A stretch of DNA of 17,190 nt from DASRHY01 sp046765875 (GCA_046765875.1 JBKPSJ010000216.1:1-17190); one strand, 5' to 3'; counted from the stretch's first letter, positions 10,253-16,829 are shown. Notes: generated from the letters alone by a model not told the origin. Program-made: numbers and translations.

Positions 10253-10948
10253 TCAAGACCTGCAGGCGCGGTGGATGGCGACGAGTCCGCCGGACAGGTT
10301 GCGCCACTCGACCCGGTCCCAGCCGGCCTCGCCGATCATGCCGGCCAGGGTCGCCTGGTCGGGCCAGGCCCGCACCGACTCGGCCAGGTACACATACGCC
10401 TCCGGGTTCGGCGACAGCGCGCGGGCCAGCACCGGAACCGCCCGCATCATGTACTCCAGATAGCCGACCCGGAACGGCTTCCAGGTCGGGTGCGAGCAGT
10501 CCAGCACTACCAACCGGCCGCCCGGCCGGGTCACCCGAAGCATCTCGCCGAGCCCTGCCGCCGGGTCGTACAGGTTGCGCAGCGCCCACGAGATCGTCAC
10601 GCAGTCGAAGCTCTCGTCGGCGAACGGCAGGCGCAACGCGTCGCCCGCGATGAAGTCCAGCCCGGGGTACATGCGCTGGCCGACCCGGAGCATGCCGAGC
10701 GAGAAGTCGCACGGCACCACCCGGGCGCCGGACTCGCGCAGCCGGTCGCTGGAGGCACCCGTCCCCGCCGCCAGGTCGAGGATCCGCTCACCCGGTCGCG
10801 GGTCGATCGCGGCGTACGTCTGGGGCCGCCAGTAGTGCCGCTCCATCCCGAGCGTGGCGACGGCGTTCGTGCGGTCGTACCCCTCGGCGAGGTCGTCGAA
10901 CATCCGCGCCACGTCGCCGGGCTGCTTGGTCAGATCCGCGCGTGTCAC
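10253..10948 (-). CDS. menG: Demethylmenaquinone methyltransferase (MenG/UbiE family)
   Basis: This 231-residue SAM-dependent enzyme methylates demethylmenaquinone, the last step of menaquinone synthesis. It shows SAM motif I LDLAAGTG (57-64), an acidic post-I segment PCDFSLGML, GDALRLPFADESFD (102-115), the UbiE/MenG signature TISWALRN (118-125), RVTRPGGRLVV (138-148), and the family end motif WRNLSGGLVAIH (215-226). The sequence runs close to mycobacterial MenG throughout. The start is GTG. No good ribosome site is visible, but GACATT about eight bases upstream could be the -10 of a leaderless transcript. It diverges from menF, with 73 bases between. Confidence 0.95.
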   Translation of the reverse strand: MTRADLTKQPGDVARMFDDLAEGYDRTNAVATLGMERHYWRPQTYAAIDPRPGERILDLAAGTGASSDRLRESGARVVPCDFSLGMLRVGQRMYPGLDFIAGDALRLPFADESFDCVTISWALRNLYDPAAGLGEMLRVTRPGGRLVVLDCSHPTWKPFRVGYLEYMMRAVPVLARALSPNPEAYVYLAESVRAWPDQATLAGMIGEAGWDRVEWRNLSGGLVAIHRACRS

Positions 10949-11021
10949 GGCTCAAGAATGTCATCAGCGTCACGGGCGGCGGCCTGCACTGGCCTGGCAC
11001 GGGCGCATACGCTGCTATGTC
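10949..11021. promoter_or_regulatory. Divergent menG/menF promoter region, possibly leaderless both ways
   Basis: These 73 bases separate two divergent menaquinone genes, both with GTG starts and no Shine-Dalgarno sequence. On the plus strand, TACGCT (11008-11013) fits the actinobacterial TANNNT -10 and lies eight bases before the menF GTG. On the minus strand, GACATT lies eight bases before the menG GTG. No clear -35 boxes are seen. Leaderless transcription on both sides is an inference. Confidence 0.35.
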
Positions 11022-12302
11022 GTGACCCAACCGAGTACGGCGCCGGCCGCCCCGGACCCGACTCCGCAGCTTGTGGTGCGCAGCCATCCCGTCGACTCCA
11101 TCGAAGGAGTGTCGGCCGATCTGCTCGACCACCTGCCGGCCCAGAACCCACTGGCCTGGATCCGCCGCGGCGACGGCCTGGTCGGCTGGGGCCGGGCCGC
11201 GAGCCTCCGGATATCCGGTACCGACCGGTTCGCCGACGCCCAGGACTGGTGGCACCGGCTGACCGCGTCGGCGGTGGTGCGCGACGAGGTCGTCGTACCC
11301 GGGTCCGGCCTGGTCGCGTTCGGCTCGTTCGCGTTCACCGACGCCGGCGAGAGCGTGCTCGAGGTGCCCGAGGTAGTGGTCGGACGCCGCGGCGGCACCA
11401 CCTGGCTGACCACGATCTCCCCGGCCAGCTGGCTGGTCGCTCCCCCGAACCTGGTCCGCCGCGCGAGCACGTCGGCCGGCGACGTCACCTTCGCCGACGG
11501 CGCCCGGTCCGGTGCGGAATGGTCGGCGATCGTCGCCGACGCGGTCCGGCGGATCGGCTCCGGCGTGGTCGAGAAGGTGGTGCTGGCCCGTGACCTGATC
11601 GCGTACGCCGACCGGCCGATCGATCCGCGCCGGCCGCTGCACCGGCTGGCCGCGGCGTACCCGGCCTGCTGGACGTTCTCCGTCGACGGCCTGATCGGCG
11701 CCACCCCCGAACTGCTGGTCCGGCGCGAGAAGGGCCTGATCACCTCGCGAGTACTGGCCGGCACCATCCGGCGTACCGGCGACGACGCGCACGACCTGGC
11801 GCTGGCCGCCTCGCTGGCGCGGTCCAGCAAGGACCTCGAGGAGCACGAGTTCGCGGTCCGCTCGGTGGCCGAGGCGCTGCAGCCGCATTGCCAGTCGATG
11901 CTGGTCCCAGAGACCCCGTTCGTGCTGCACCTGCCGAACGTGATGCACCTGGCCACCGACGTCACCGGCGTGGCAGCCAACGGTGCGTCCGCGCTCGGGC
12001 TGGCCGCCGCGCTACACCCGTCGGCGGCTGTGTGCGGTACGCCGACCCCGGTGGCCCGCGACCTGATCGCGGAGCTGGAGGGCATGCAGCGGGGCCGGTT
12101 CTCCGGGCCCGTCGGCTGGATGGACGCCGGCGGCGACGGCGAGTGGTGCATCGCGCTGCGCTGCGGCCAGATCGACCCGGACGACCCGACCCGGATGCGG
12201 CTGTTCGCCGGTGCCGGGATCGTGGCAGGCTCGAACCCGGTCGCCGAACTGGCCGAGACGAACGCGAAACTGATACCGATGCGCGACGCGCTGGGCATCT
12301 GA
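11022..12302 (+). CDS. menF: Isochorismate synthase (MenF-type, chorismate-binding family)
   Basis: This 426-residue protein of the chorismate-binding family converts chorismate to isochorismate, the entry into menaquinone synthesis. Conserved blocks are KVVLAR (185-190, the lysine that activates water), GATPELL (226-232), the segment SRVLAGTIRRTGDD (242-255), SSKDLEEHEFAV (268-279), LHPSAAVCGTPT (331-342), ELEGMQRGRFSGPVGW (351-366) and AGAGIVAGSNPVAELAETNAK (396-416). EntC-type siderophore or salicylate synthases share these motifs, but no siderophore genes are nearby and menG is divergent. I chose the GTG at 11022 because the sequence further upstream in the same frame is menG read backwards. 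Confidence 0.9.
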   Translation: MTQPSTAPAAPDPTPQLVVRSHPVDSIEGVSADLLDHLPAQNPLAWIRRGDGLVGWGRAASLRISGTDRFADAQDWWHRLTASAVVRDEVVVPGSGLVAFGSFAFTDAGESVLEVPEVVVGRRGGTTWLTTISPASWLVAPPNLVRRASTSAGDVTFADGARSGAEWSAIVADAVRRIGSGVVEKVVLARDLIAYADRPIDPRRPLHRLAAAYPACWTFSVDGLIGATPELLVRREKGLITSRVLAGTIRRTGDDAHDLALAASLARSSKDLEEHEFAVRSVAEALQPHCQSMLVPETPFVLHLPNVMHLATDVTGVAANGASALGLAAALHPSAAVCGTPTPVARDLIAELEGMQRGRFSGPVGWMDAGGDGEWCIALRCGQIDPDDPTRMRLFAGAGIVAGSNPVAELAETNAKLIPMRDALGI

Positions 12303-12319
12303 CGCTCTGGCATCTGACG
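12294..12319 (+). repeat. 11-bp direct repeat spanning the menF stop
   Basis: GGCATCTGACG occurs at 12294-12304, where it contains the end of menF, and again at 12309-12319 in the short gap before the next gene. It looks like a small local duplication. The second copy supplies part of the sequence before the downstream gene's ribosome site. Confidence 0.7.
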
Positions 12320-12329
12320 GGAGCCATCG

Positions 12330-12950
12330 ATGAAGCTGACGAAGTACACCCACGCGTGCGTCCGGCTGGAGAAGGACGGCAAGGTGCTGGTCATCGACCC
12401 CGGCATCTGGACCGAGCCTGAGGCGCTCGACGACGCGGACGCGGTGCTGATCACCCACGAGCACTTCGACCACCTCAACGCCGACCTGCTCGACTCGCTG
12501 ATGATGCCGGTCTGGACCAACGCCGGCGCCGCCGACGAGCTGCGCAAGCTGGGCGATCGGGTCAACGTGGTCGCGGCCGGTGACAGCTTCGAGGCGGCCG
12601 GCTTCTCGGTACGGGTGTTCGGCACCGACCACGCCGTGGTCCTGCCCGAGCTCGGGGTGCCGTGCCGCAACACGGCGTTCCTCGTCGAGGACGCGGTCTA
12701 CCACCCGGGCGATTCGTGGACCCGGCCGAACCGAGCGGTGCACACCAACCTGGTACCGGTCTCGGGCCCGTGGCACGTTACGGCCGAGGCGGTCTCATAC
12801 GTCCGCGCGGTCGAGGCCGAGCAGACCGTCGGCATCCACGACGGGCTCCTGAACGAACGCGGTCTCCAGCTCGGCCGCAACTGGCTCGGCAACTACGGCG
12901 GCAAGCCCTACCACCCCTTGGCCCCCGGCGGCTCGCTCCGCATCGACTGA
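12330..12950 (+). CDS. Metallo-beta-lactamase-fold hydrolase, UlaG-like
   Basis: This 206-residue protein has the metal-binding motif THEHFDH (42-48), further likely ligands H101, D128 in YHPGDS and H170 in GIHDG, and an N-terminal strand MKLTKYTHACVRLE typical of UlaG-type small MBL-fold hydrolases (COG2220). The substrate is unknown. The gene follows menF by 27 bases with GGGAG before the ATG, so the two are probably co-transcribed, though I know no menaquinone role for this family. Its 3' end has been duplicated: the last codons and stop recur in a 49-bp tandem repeat, and a decayed copy of its last 40 or so codons lies near 13137-13246. Confidence 0.9.
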   Translation: MKLTKYTHACVRLEKDGKVLVIDPGIWTEPEALDDADAVLITHEHFDHLNADLLDSLMMPVWTNAGAADELRKLGDRVNVVAAGDSFEAAGFSVRVFGTDHAVVLPELGVPCRNTAFLVEDAVYHPGDSWTRPNRAVHTNLVPVSGPWHVTAEAVSYVRAVEAEQTVGIHDGLLNERGLQLGRNWLGNYGGKPYHPLAPGGSLRID

Positions 12951-13028
12951 AGGGTTCGCGTTCGACTGTGACGCCCGGTGCTCGGTCCGCATCGACTGAA
13001 GGGTTCGCGTTCGAGCGTGGCGCCCGGT
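12931..13028 (+). repeat. 49-bp tandem duplication over the hydrolase stop codon
   Basis: Copies at 12931-12979 and 12980-13028 match at 45 of 49 positions. The first copy includes the last codons and TGA of the hydrolase gene; the second repeats them downstream. The shared core is GACTGAAGGGTTCGC (12945-12959 and 12994-13008). Confidence 0.9.
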
Positions 13029-13058
13029 ACCGATGTGCACGCTCACCGCGGTCCGCAG

Positions 13059-13086
13059 GTCACACTCAAAGGCGAACCCTTCAGTC
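13059..13086 (-). repeat. Inverted third copy of the repeat core
   Basis: The complement of GACTGAAGGGTTCGC lies at 13072-13086, a perfect 15-bp match to both plus-strand copies. Extending to 28 bases gives 25 matches to the first copy. With the second copy it could form a long-stem hairpin with a loop of about 60 bases between two convergent genes, possibly acting as a two-way terminator. Confidence 0.85.
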
Positions 13087-13091
13087 CGACG

Positions 13092-13104
13092 TTGGTCCGA
13101 CCAA
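13092..13104. repeat. Short perfect inverted repeat
   Basis: TTGGTC and GACCAA flank a single C. The element sits between the inverted repeat core and the decayed hydrolase copy. It may be a protein-binding site or part of a folded terminator; nothing else supports a role. Confidence 0.4.
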
Positions 13105-13136
13105 GACTGGTCCGGCCCGACGGCACCTGGGTCTTC

Positions 13137-13246
13137 GTCGGCATCCACGACGGCCCGCTACACGACCCCCCCGGTCTGCAGCTGTCCGCAACTGGCTGGG
13201 CAATTACGGCGCCAACCCCACCGGCCGCTCGTCCCACCCGGCTCGC
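13137..13246 (+). pseudogene. Decayed duplicate of the MBL hydrolase 3' end
   Basis: This stretch matches 12828-12937 of the intact hydrolase gene. It reads VGIHDGPLHDPPGLQLS in one frame, then RNWLGNYGANP after a shift, then PPGSLS after another; the intact gene reads VGIHDGLLNERGLQL, RNWLGNYGGKP and APGGSLR. The segment CGCAACTGGCTGGGCAATTA differs from the gene at only two positions. Small insertions and deletions break the frame, and no 5' part of a second hydrolase is visible. It is therefore a gene remnant, from an old tandem duplication or a lost paralogue. Confidence 0.8.
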
Positions 13247-14097
13247 TCAGCCTGCTCGTCCGGGTCGGAAGCGGTAGCGGACGAAGTCGGCGACCGGTTC
13301 GTAGCCGATCGCGGCGTAGATGTTGTTCGACGTCGGGTTGGACAGGTCGGTGTACAGGCACACGTCCGCTCCGGTCTCGCGGATGCGCTGCGATACGTAC
13401 CCGGTGAGGGCGCTGGCGTAGCCATGCCCGCGGCACTCGGCCGGGGTGTATACGGGGCCGATCCGGGCTGCCCCGAACTGCGTGCGGGTGTGGCCGGCCA
13501 GGCTCACACGCCGGCCGCCTCCTCCCACAGCCAGATCCGGCCTTCGGCCAGCTTGTCCTCGGCGACCTGGGCGGCCTCCTCGCGGGTACTCGGGTCGCCG
13601 ACGTCGTCGCCGAAGGCGACGTACCAGTCGACCACCAGCGGCAGGTCGTTCTCGGTGGCCTGCCGGGGCGCACCACGCGCCTGAGGCACCGTCAGCGTGC
13701 CGAGCCGGTGCAGCCGAATGCCGAGGCCGAGCTCGTAGTCTGCACCGAGCAGGCTGCGCCAGCGTTCTGCGAACAGGCGCGCGTGGTCGATCTCGCCCTG
13801 CACCCCGGGCGCGTCCGGGCACTCGCGCGCCATCGCCTCTGCGACCGGGCCGACGGCCTCGAGCGGCATCGAGCCGAGCAGCACCTGTACGGGCGGGGTG
13901 CGCATCGCGGTTCCGACCAGGTTGCCGTTCTCGTCCAGGACCTGCACGAACGTCGCCCGGCCGGTGTCACCGCCACGCCCGTCGGCCCGCAGCGCGACGG
14001 CGTTCAACATCACCGAGTTGCCGACCGGATCGGCCCGCAGCCTGCCGAACACCGCGTCCCGGAACGCCACCGGGTCGCTGGTCGTGTCGACTCTCAT
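13247..14097 (-). pseudogene. GNAT-family N-acetyltransferase, interrupted by a one-base frameshift
   Basis: From the ATG at 14097 the frame runs 197 codons to a TGA at 13504-13506, just after WLWEEAAGV. Stepping back one base continues as VSLAGHT..., with GPVYTPAECRGHGYASAL and then TSNNIYAAIGYEPVADFVRYRF, and ends at 13247. The acetyl-CoA-binding R-x-x-G-x-A motif (RGHGYA) lies wholly in the second part, so the first part alone should be inactive. Joined, the protein would be 283 residues, normal for this two-domain GNAT type. One base lost from a GTGGTG would explain the break. Sequencing error is the main alternative; programmed slippage is less likely because no slippery heptamer is seen. 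The ATG follows GGGGG directly, so its ribosome site is poor. Substrate unknown. Confidence 0.85.
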
Positions 14098-14152
14098 CCC
14101 CCGAAGTCACCGCCGCGCAGTTGTCATCCTCCTGTGAGTCTGTCGCCGCACC

Positions 14153-16033
14153 TCAGACCGGGGACGTGCCGACCGAGATGCTCCAGTGGTCGAGCGTGCC
14201 GGTGTCGACGCGGGCGTTGTCGGTGATCCGCAGCGACCAGTCGCCGGTGATGGGCTGGCCGATCATCGGCGCGAGCGGCGACCCCGGAGCGGTCGCGAAC
14301 TTCAGGTGCAGGTCGTCGGTGTTGCTGCCGGTGCGGTTGTGCAGCACGGCCCGGCGACCGGTGGGCGACAGCAACACGACCCGCAGGTCACCGACGTACG
14401 TGTGGGTGATGTCGATCGCGACCTCGATCCGCTGGACCGTGCCGGTGCCGGACAGGCTGATCGTGTCGGTGACGCCGATCGGCCGGTTGTCCGGGATGCT
14501 CGACCCGGGCGAGGACTCACCGGACAGCACCTCGCCGCCCTCGGGGGGCGTCTCGCCGACGGTGAAGCCGATCACCGCGCCCGGGTCCGAGATCGCCGAG
14601 ATGGTGAGCCCGGACTCCGAGCCGTCCCACTTCAGCGAAGCCGGCCTGCTGCTGTGCGACAACGCGGTGCCTGCCACTCCGGCGTAGAGGTCGCCACCGT
14701 CGCCCTGGTTGACGTTCTGCTCCAGGTCGAGGTGACCGTCGGCCTGCAGCAGTGCGCACTGGTAGTGCTTCTCGCGGGTGCCCTGCTGGAACTCGTTCGA
14801 ACCGCGGGTGTCGCAGTGGTACACCGCCAGCCCGCTGGCCGGCAGGAACGCGTCGAAGCCGTCGCGGAACCTGTTCTCGATCAGGAAGTACTCGTTGACC
14901 TGGTTCGTCGGGAACTGCAGCGCCGTGTCGTAGTCGGCGTGCCGGGCGCTGAACTGGCCGCCGGCCGAAAGGTCGACCACATCGCCACACCAGCCGACCA
15001 GATGCCGCAGGTACATGCTCACCGGCGCCGGTGTCCGTCCGCGGTCGAGGTGGTTGCCGCCGCCCATCACGCAGAACGTGCCGATCCCGGCGCTGGTGAA
15101 GTCGTCACCCTCGCGCTCGATCGTCCCGTAGTCGTACAGGTCCGGCCACCGGCACAGCAGGTGCCCGCTCTCGTGGCAGAACGTACCGATGCTGAGATCC
15201 GCGGCCGTGCGGCCCATGCTGGTCACCGTGTACAACTCGGTGCGCGTGCCGTCGAACGTTGCCCTGTGCACCCAGTTGTGCGGCCACATGTCGCCGCGGT
15301 ACTCGGTCTGGCCGGCGTACATGATGCAGACCGAGTCGACGATGCCCTGCCCGAGCGAGTCGTACCGGCTGAAGTCGATACCGTTGCTCTCGGCAAGGTT
15401 CAGCGCCTCCGGCACCAGCCGGCCCTCGGTGTTGGCGTAGAACAGCCGCGGCTTGCTGAGCTGGAACGGCCCGACCACCTCGTTGGTGAAGTCCAGCCGG
15501 TTCGTGGACATGATCTTGAAGTACTCGTTGACCGAGCAGGCATTGCCGTTCTCCCGGTACGACGCACCGTTGAGCAATGCGTCCACGTCGGCCTTGGTGA
15601 CCGCCGTACCCGCGTCCGGGAAGGTCACCAGGATGGTCAGCCCGCGGACGGCACCGGAGTCGAGCCGACGGCCCGGCAGCAGCCCACCGCTGGACCCGAA
15701 GGTCAGCATCGCCTCGCGCTCGCGCACCGGCGCGTCCAGCGGCAGCATCGCCTCGTGCTTGTCGAGCACCGTCCGGTTGCGGGTCTGCAGGTCCTCGTGC
15801 AGGTGCCGGCTCAGCCCCTGCGGAGCCGGGTCCTGCACCCGCACCCCGGTCGAGGCGAAGGCGCCCTCCTTGACGTCGGCGTAGCAGTAGCCGGCCGCCG
15901 TCGCGTCGTAGATCGCGGTGTAGCCGTCGACCGTCTCGTATCTGGAGTAGAGGTCGTCGCCGAACACCACCAGCCGGACACTGCCGCCGTCATCCTGGGT
16001 GAACGTCAACGTCTCACCGAAAATCGCGCTCAT
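14153..16033 (-). CDS. M6-family zinc metalloprotease with C-terminal P domain
   Basis: This 626-residue protease has the zinc motif HESGH (287-291) followed by WPDLYD (296-301), the pattern of the M6 immune-inhibitor-A family. The N-terminal 110 residues (MSAIFGETLTF..., VRLVVFGDDLYSRYETVDGYT) look like the propeptide-like domain often attached to it. Further family sequence is at HYQCALLQADGHLDLEQNVNQGDGGDLY (423-450). Residues about 515-622 form a P domain (proprotein-convertase type) with THTYVGDLRVVLLSPTG and GDWSLRITDN. The ATG at 16033 has GAGGGG seven bases upstream. No signal peptide or membrane helix is visible from this start or from the in-frame GTG 15 codons upstream. Cys286 and Cys294 flank the zinc motif. 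It diverges from the PadR gene and precedes the broken GNAT gene by 55 bases. Confidence 0.92.
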   Translation of the reverse strand: MSAIFGETLTFTQDDGGSVRLVVFGDDLYSRYETVDGYTAIYDATAAGYCYADVKEGAFASTGVRVQDPAPQGLSRHLHEDLQTRNRTVLDKHEAMLPLDAPVREREAMLTFGSSGGLLPGRRLDSGAVRGLTILVTFPDAGTAVTKADVDALLNGASYRENGNACSVNEYFKIMSTNRLDFTNEVVGPFQLSKPRLFYANTEGRLVPEALNLAESNGIDFSRYDSLGQGIVDSVCIMYAGQTEYRGDMWPHNWVHRATFDGTRTELYTVTSMGRTAADLSIGTFCHESGHLLCRWPDLYDYGTIEREGDDFTSAGIGTFCVMGGGNHLDRGRTPAPVSMYLRHLVGWCGDVVDLSAGGQFSARHADYDTALQFPTNQVNEYFLIENRFRDGFDAFLPASGLAVYHCDTRGSNEFQQGTREKHYQCALLQADGHLDLEQNVNQGDGGDLYAGVAGTALSHSSRPASLKWDGSESGLTISAISDPGAVIGFTVGETPPEGGEVLSGESSPGSSIPDNRPIGVTDTISLSGTGTVQRIEVAIDITHTYVGDLRVVLLSPTGRRAVLHNRTGSNTDDLHLKFATAPGSPLAPMIGQPITGDWSLRITDNARVDTGTLDHWSISVGTSPV

Positions 16034-16097
16034 CCGACTGCCCCTCGAGAGATGATCCGCCAGGCCCTGAGTCCCCACCCGGGGCCCGCTGGTCTCG

Positions 16098-16127
16098 ATG
16101 TTCCTGCGGCGTCGAGCGAGGTGTCAA
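16098..16127 (-). promoter_or_regulatory. Candidate promoter of the M6 protease gene
   Basis: On the minus strand a perfect TTGACA (16122-16127) is followed 18 bases later by GAACAT (16098-16103), an acceptable -10 with the key A and T. This would give a leader of roughly 58 bases carrying the ribosome site. It lies back to back with the padR promoter, 15 bases from its -10 box. Confidence 0.45.
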
Positions 16128-16141
16128 CGCCGTCGCACTCC

Positions 16142-16147
16142 TACAAT
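16142..16147 (+). promoter_or_regulatory. -10 box of a leaderless padR transcript
   Basis: TACAAT is a near-consensus -10 hexamer that ends seven bases before the padR ATG. The transcript would start at or next to the start codon. There is no Shine-Dalgarno sequence, and no strong -35 is seen. Leaderless mRNAs are common in actinobacteria. Confidence 0.6.
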
Positions 16148-16154
16148 TTCGGAC

Positions 16155-16781
16155 ATGCCCACAACACGGCTGCTGCTGCTCGGAGTCGTGCGCATCTTCC
16201 AGCCTGCGTACGGTTACCAACTCCGCCGTGAGCTGATGACGTGGAACGTCCAGGAGTGGGCGAACATCAACCCGGGCTCGATCTACACCGGCCTGCGTAC
16301 CCTCGCCAAGCACGGCTTCCTGCTCGAGATCGAGGAGGACGGCGGCCGCAAGCCTGGCCGGACGTCGTACAAGCTGACCTCCGACGGCGAGACCGAGTAC
16401 ATGTCGCTGCTGCGGACCGCGTTGTGGCGGGTGCAGCCGTTCCACCCCGACCAGATGCAGGTGGCACTGAACTTCCTGTATGACCTGCAGCGCGACGAGG
16501 TGCAGGCCGGGCTCGAGGCGCGGATCAGCCAGCTCGAGCAGTACCTCAAGCAGGGCCGGTTCACCGAGCGGCAGGTACTGGAGAGTCCCGGGACGCCGGA
16601 CTTCGTGGTCGAGATGCAGCGCATCACCCAGGCCCGTGCCCGCGGCGAGCTGGACTGGACCCGCGACTTCGCCGAACGGGTCGGCAAGGGCGAGTACTCG
16701 TTCGCAGGCGAGCCGCCGGGGTGGCAGCCGCCGGAGGACTACGTGAGCCACTGGACCAACGATCCGCGCCCCGGAGATTGA
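16155..16781 (+). CDS. PadR-family transcriptional regulator
   Basis: This 208-residue regulator has an N-terminal winged helix (1-90) with the PadR pattern LLLLGVVRIFQPAYGYQLRREL, then NINPGSIYTGLRTLAKHGFLLE as the recognition region and the wing GRKPGRTSYKLTSDGE. The C-terminal half (95-180) is helical, with FLYDLQRDEVQAGLEARISQLEQYL likely forming the dimer coiled coil. PadR proteins usually repress the neighbouring transporter or detoxification gene and release DNA when a drug-like ligand binds. A 30-bp palindrome lies directly after its stop and before an ABC ATPase gene, so that is the likely target. The ATG at 16155 was chosen over upstream starts because of the -10 box seven bases before it. 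The protease diverges upstream and could also be controlled. Confidence 0.93.
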   Translation: MPTTRLLLLGVVRIFQPAYGYQLRRELMTWNVQEWANINPGSIYTGLRTLAKHGFLLEIEEDGGRKPGRTSYKLTSDGETEYMSLLRTALWRVQPFHPDQMQVALNFLYDLQRDEVQAGLEARISQLEQYLKQGRFTERQVLESPGTPDFVVEMQRITQARARGELDWTRDFAERVGKGEYSFAGEPPGWQPPEDYVSHWTNDPRPGD

Positions 16782-16784
16782 ACT

Positions 16785-16814
16785 TATTCAACTTTGACTA
16801 GTCAATGTTGAATA
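16785..16814. promoter_or_regulatory. 30-bp palindromic operator, probable PadR site
   Basis: The left arm TATTCAACTTTGACT and the right arm AGTCAATGTTGAATA are complementary at 14 of 15 positions with no spacer. It is AT-rich amid GC-rich DNA, starts four bases after the padR stop and covers the likely -35 of the next gene. Symmetry of this size suits two wings of a PadR dimer or a pair of dimers. A smaller TTGAA-CTTA-TTCAA repeat (16778-16791) overlaps its left edge. Confidence 0.75.
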
Positions 16815-16823
16815 GGTGACACT
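16794..16823 (+). promoter_or_regulatory. Candidate promoter of the ABC transporter gene, leaderless
   Basis: TTGACT (16794-16799) is a good -35 and lies at the centre of the palindrome. GACACT (16818-16823) follows after 18 bases as a -10 with the key A and T, and ends six bases before the ATG. The transcript would start at about the start codon. A protein bound to the palindrome would block this promoter. Confidence 0.5.
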
Positions 16824-16829
16824 GGTGCC

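Noticed and set aside
12951..13022. GGGTTCGCGTTCGA resembles a tRNA T-loop
   Set aside because: No acceptor stem, anticodon arm or D-arm can be built around either copy. The similarity is confined to a few bases.
12931..13086. Possible CRISPR array from repeated 28-bp units
   Set aside because: Only two direct copies exist, with imperfect repeats and a 21-base gap, one further copy is inverted, and no cas genes are present.
13498..13512. Programmed -1 frameshift in the GNAT gene
   Set aside because: No X-XXY-YYZ slippery heptamer is present at GGCGTGTGA and no obvious pseudoknot was seen. A lost base or sequencing error is simpler.
13247..13822. Second half of the GNAT region as an independent gene
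   Set aside because: Its first 100 or so codons are the shadow of the first GNAT frame. Only the part after the frameshift is GNAT-like, so it is the same gene continued.
14105..14135. AGGAGG followed by ATGACAACTGCG as the start of a gene on the minus strand
   Set aside because: It has no spacing between the ribosome site and ATG and stops after six codons. It could be a tiny leader peptide before the GNAT gene, but nothing else supports it.
14186..16231. Plus-strand open frame of 681 codons opposite the M6 protease
   Set aside because: Its composition (Val, Arg, Asp, Gln rich) is that of an antisense shadow, while the minus strand has clear protease motifs.
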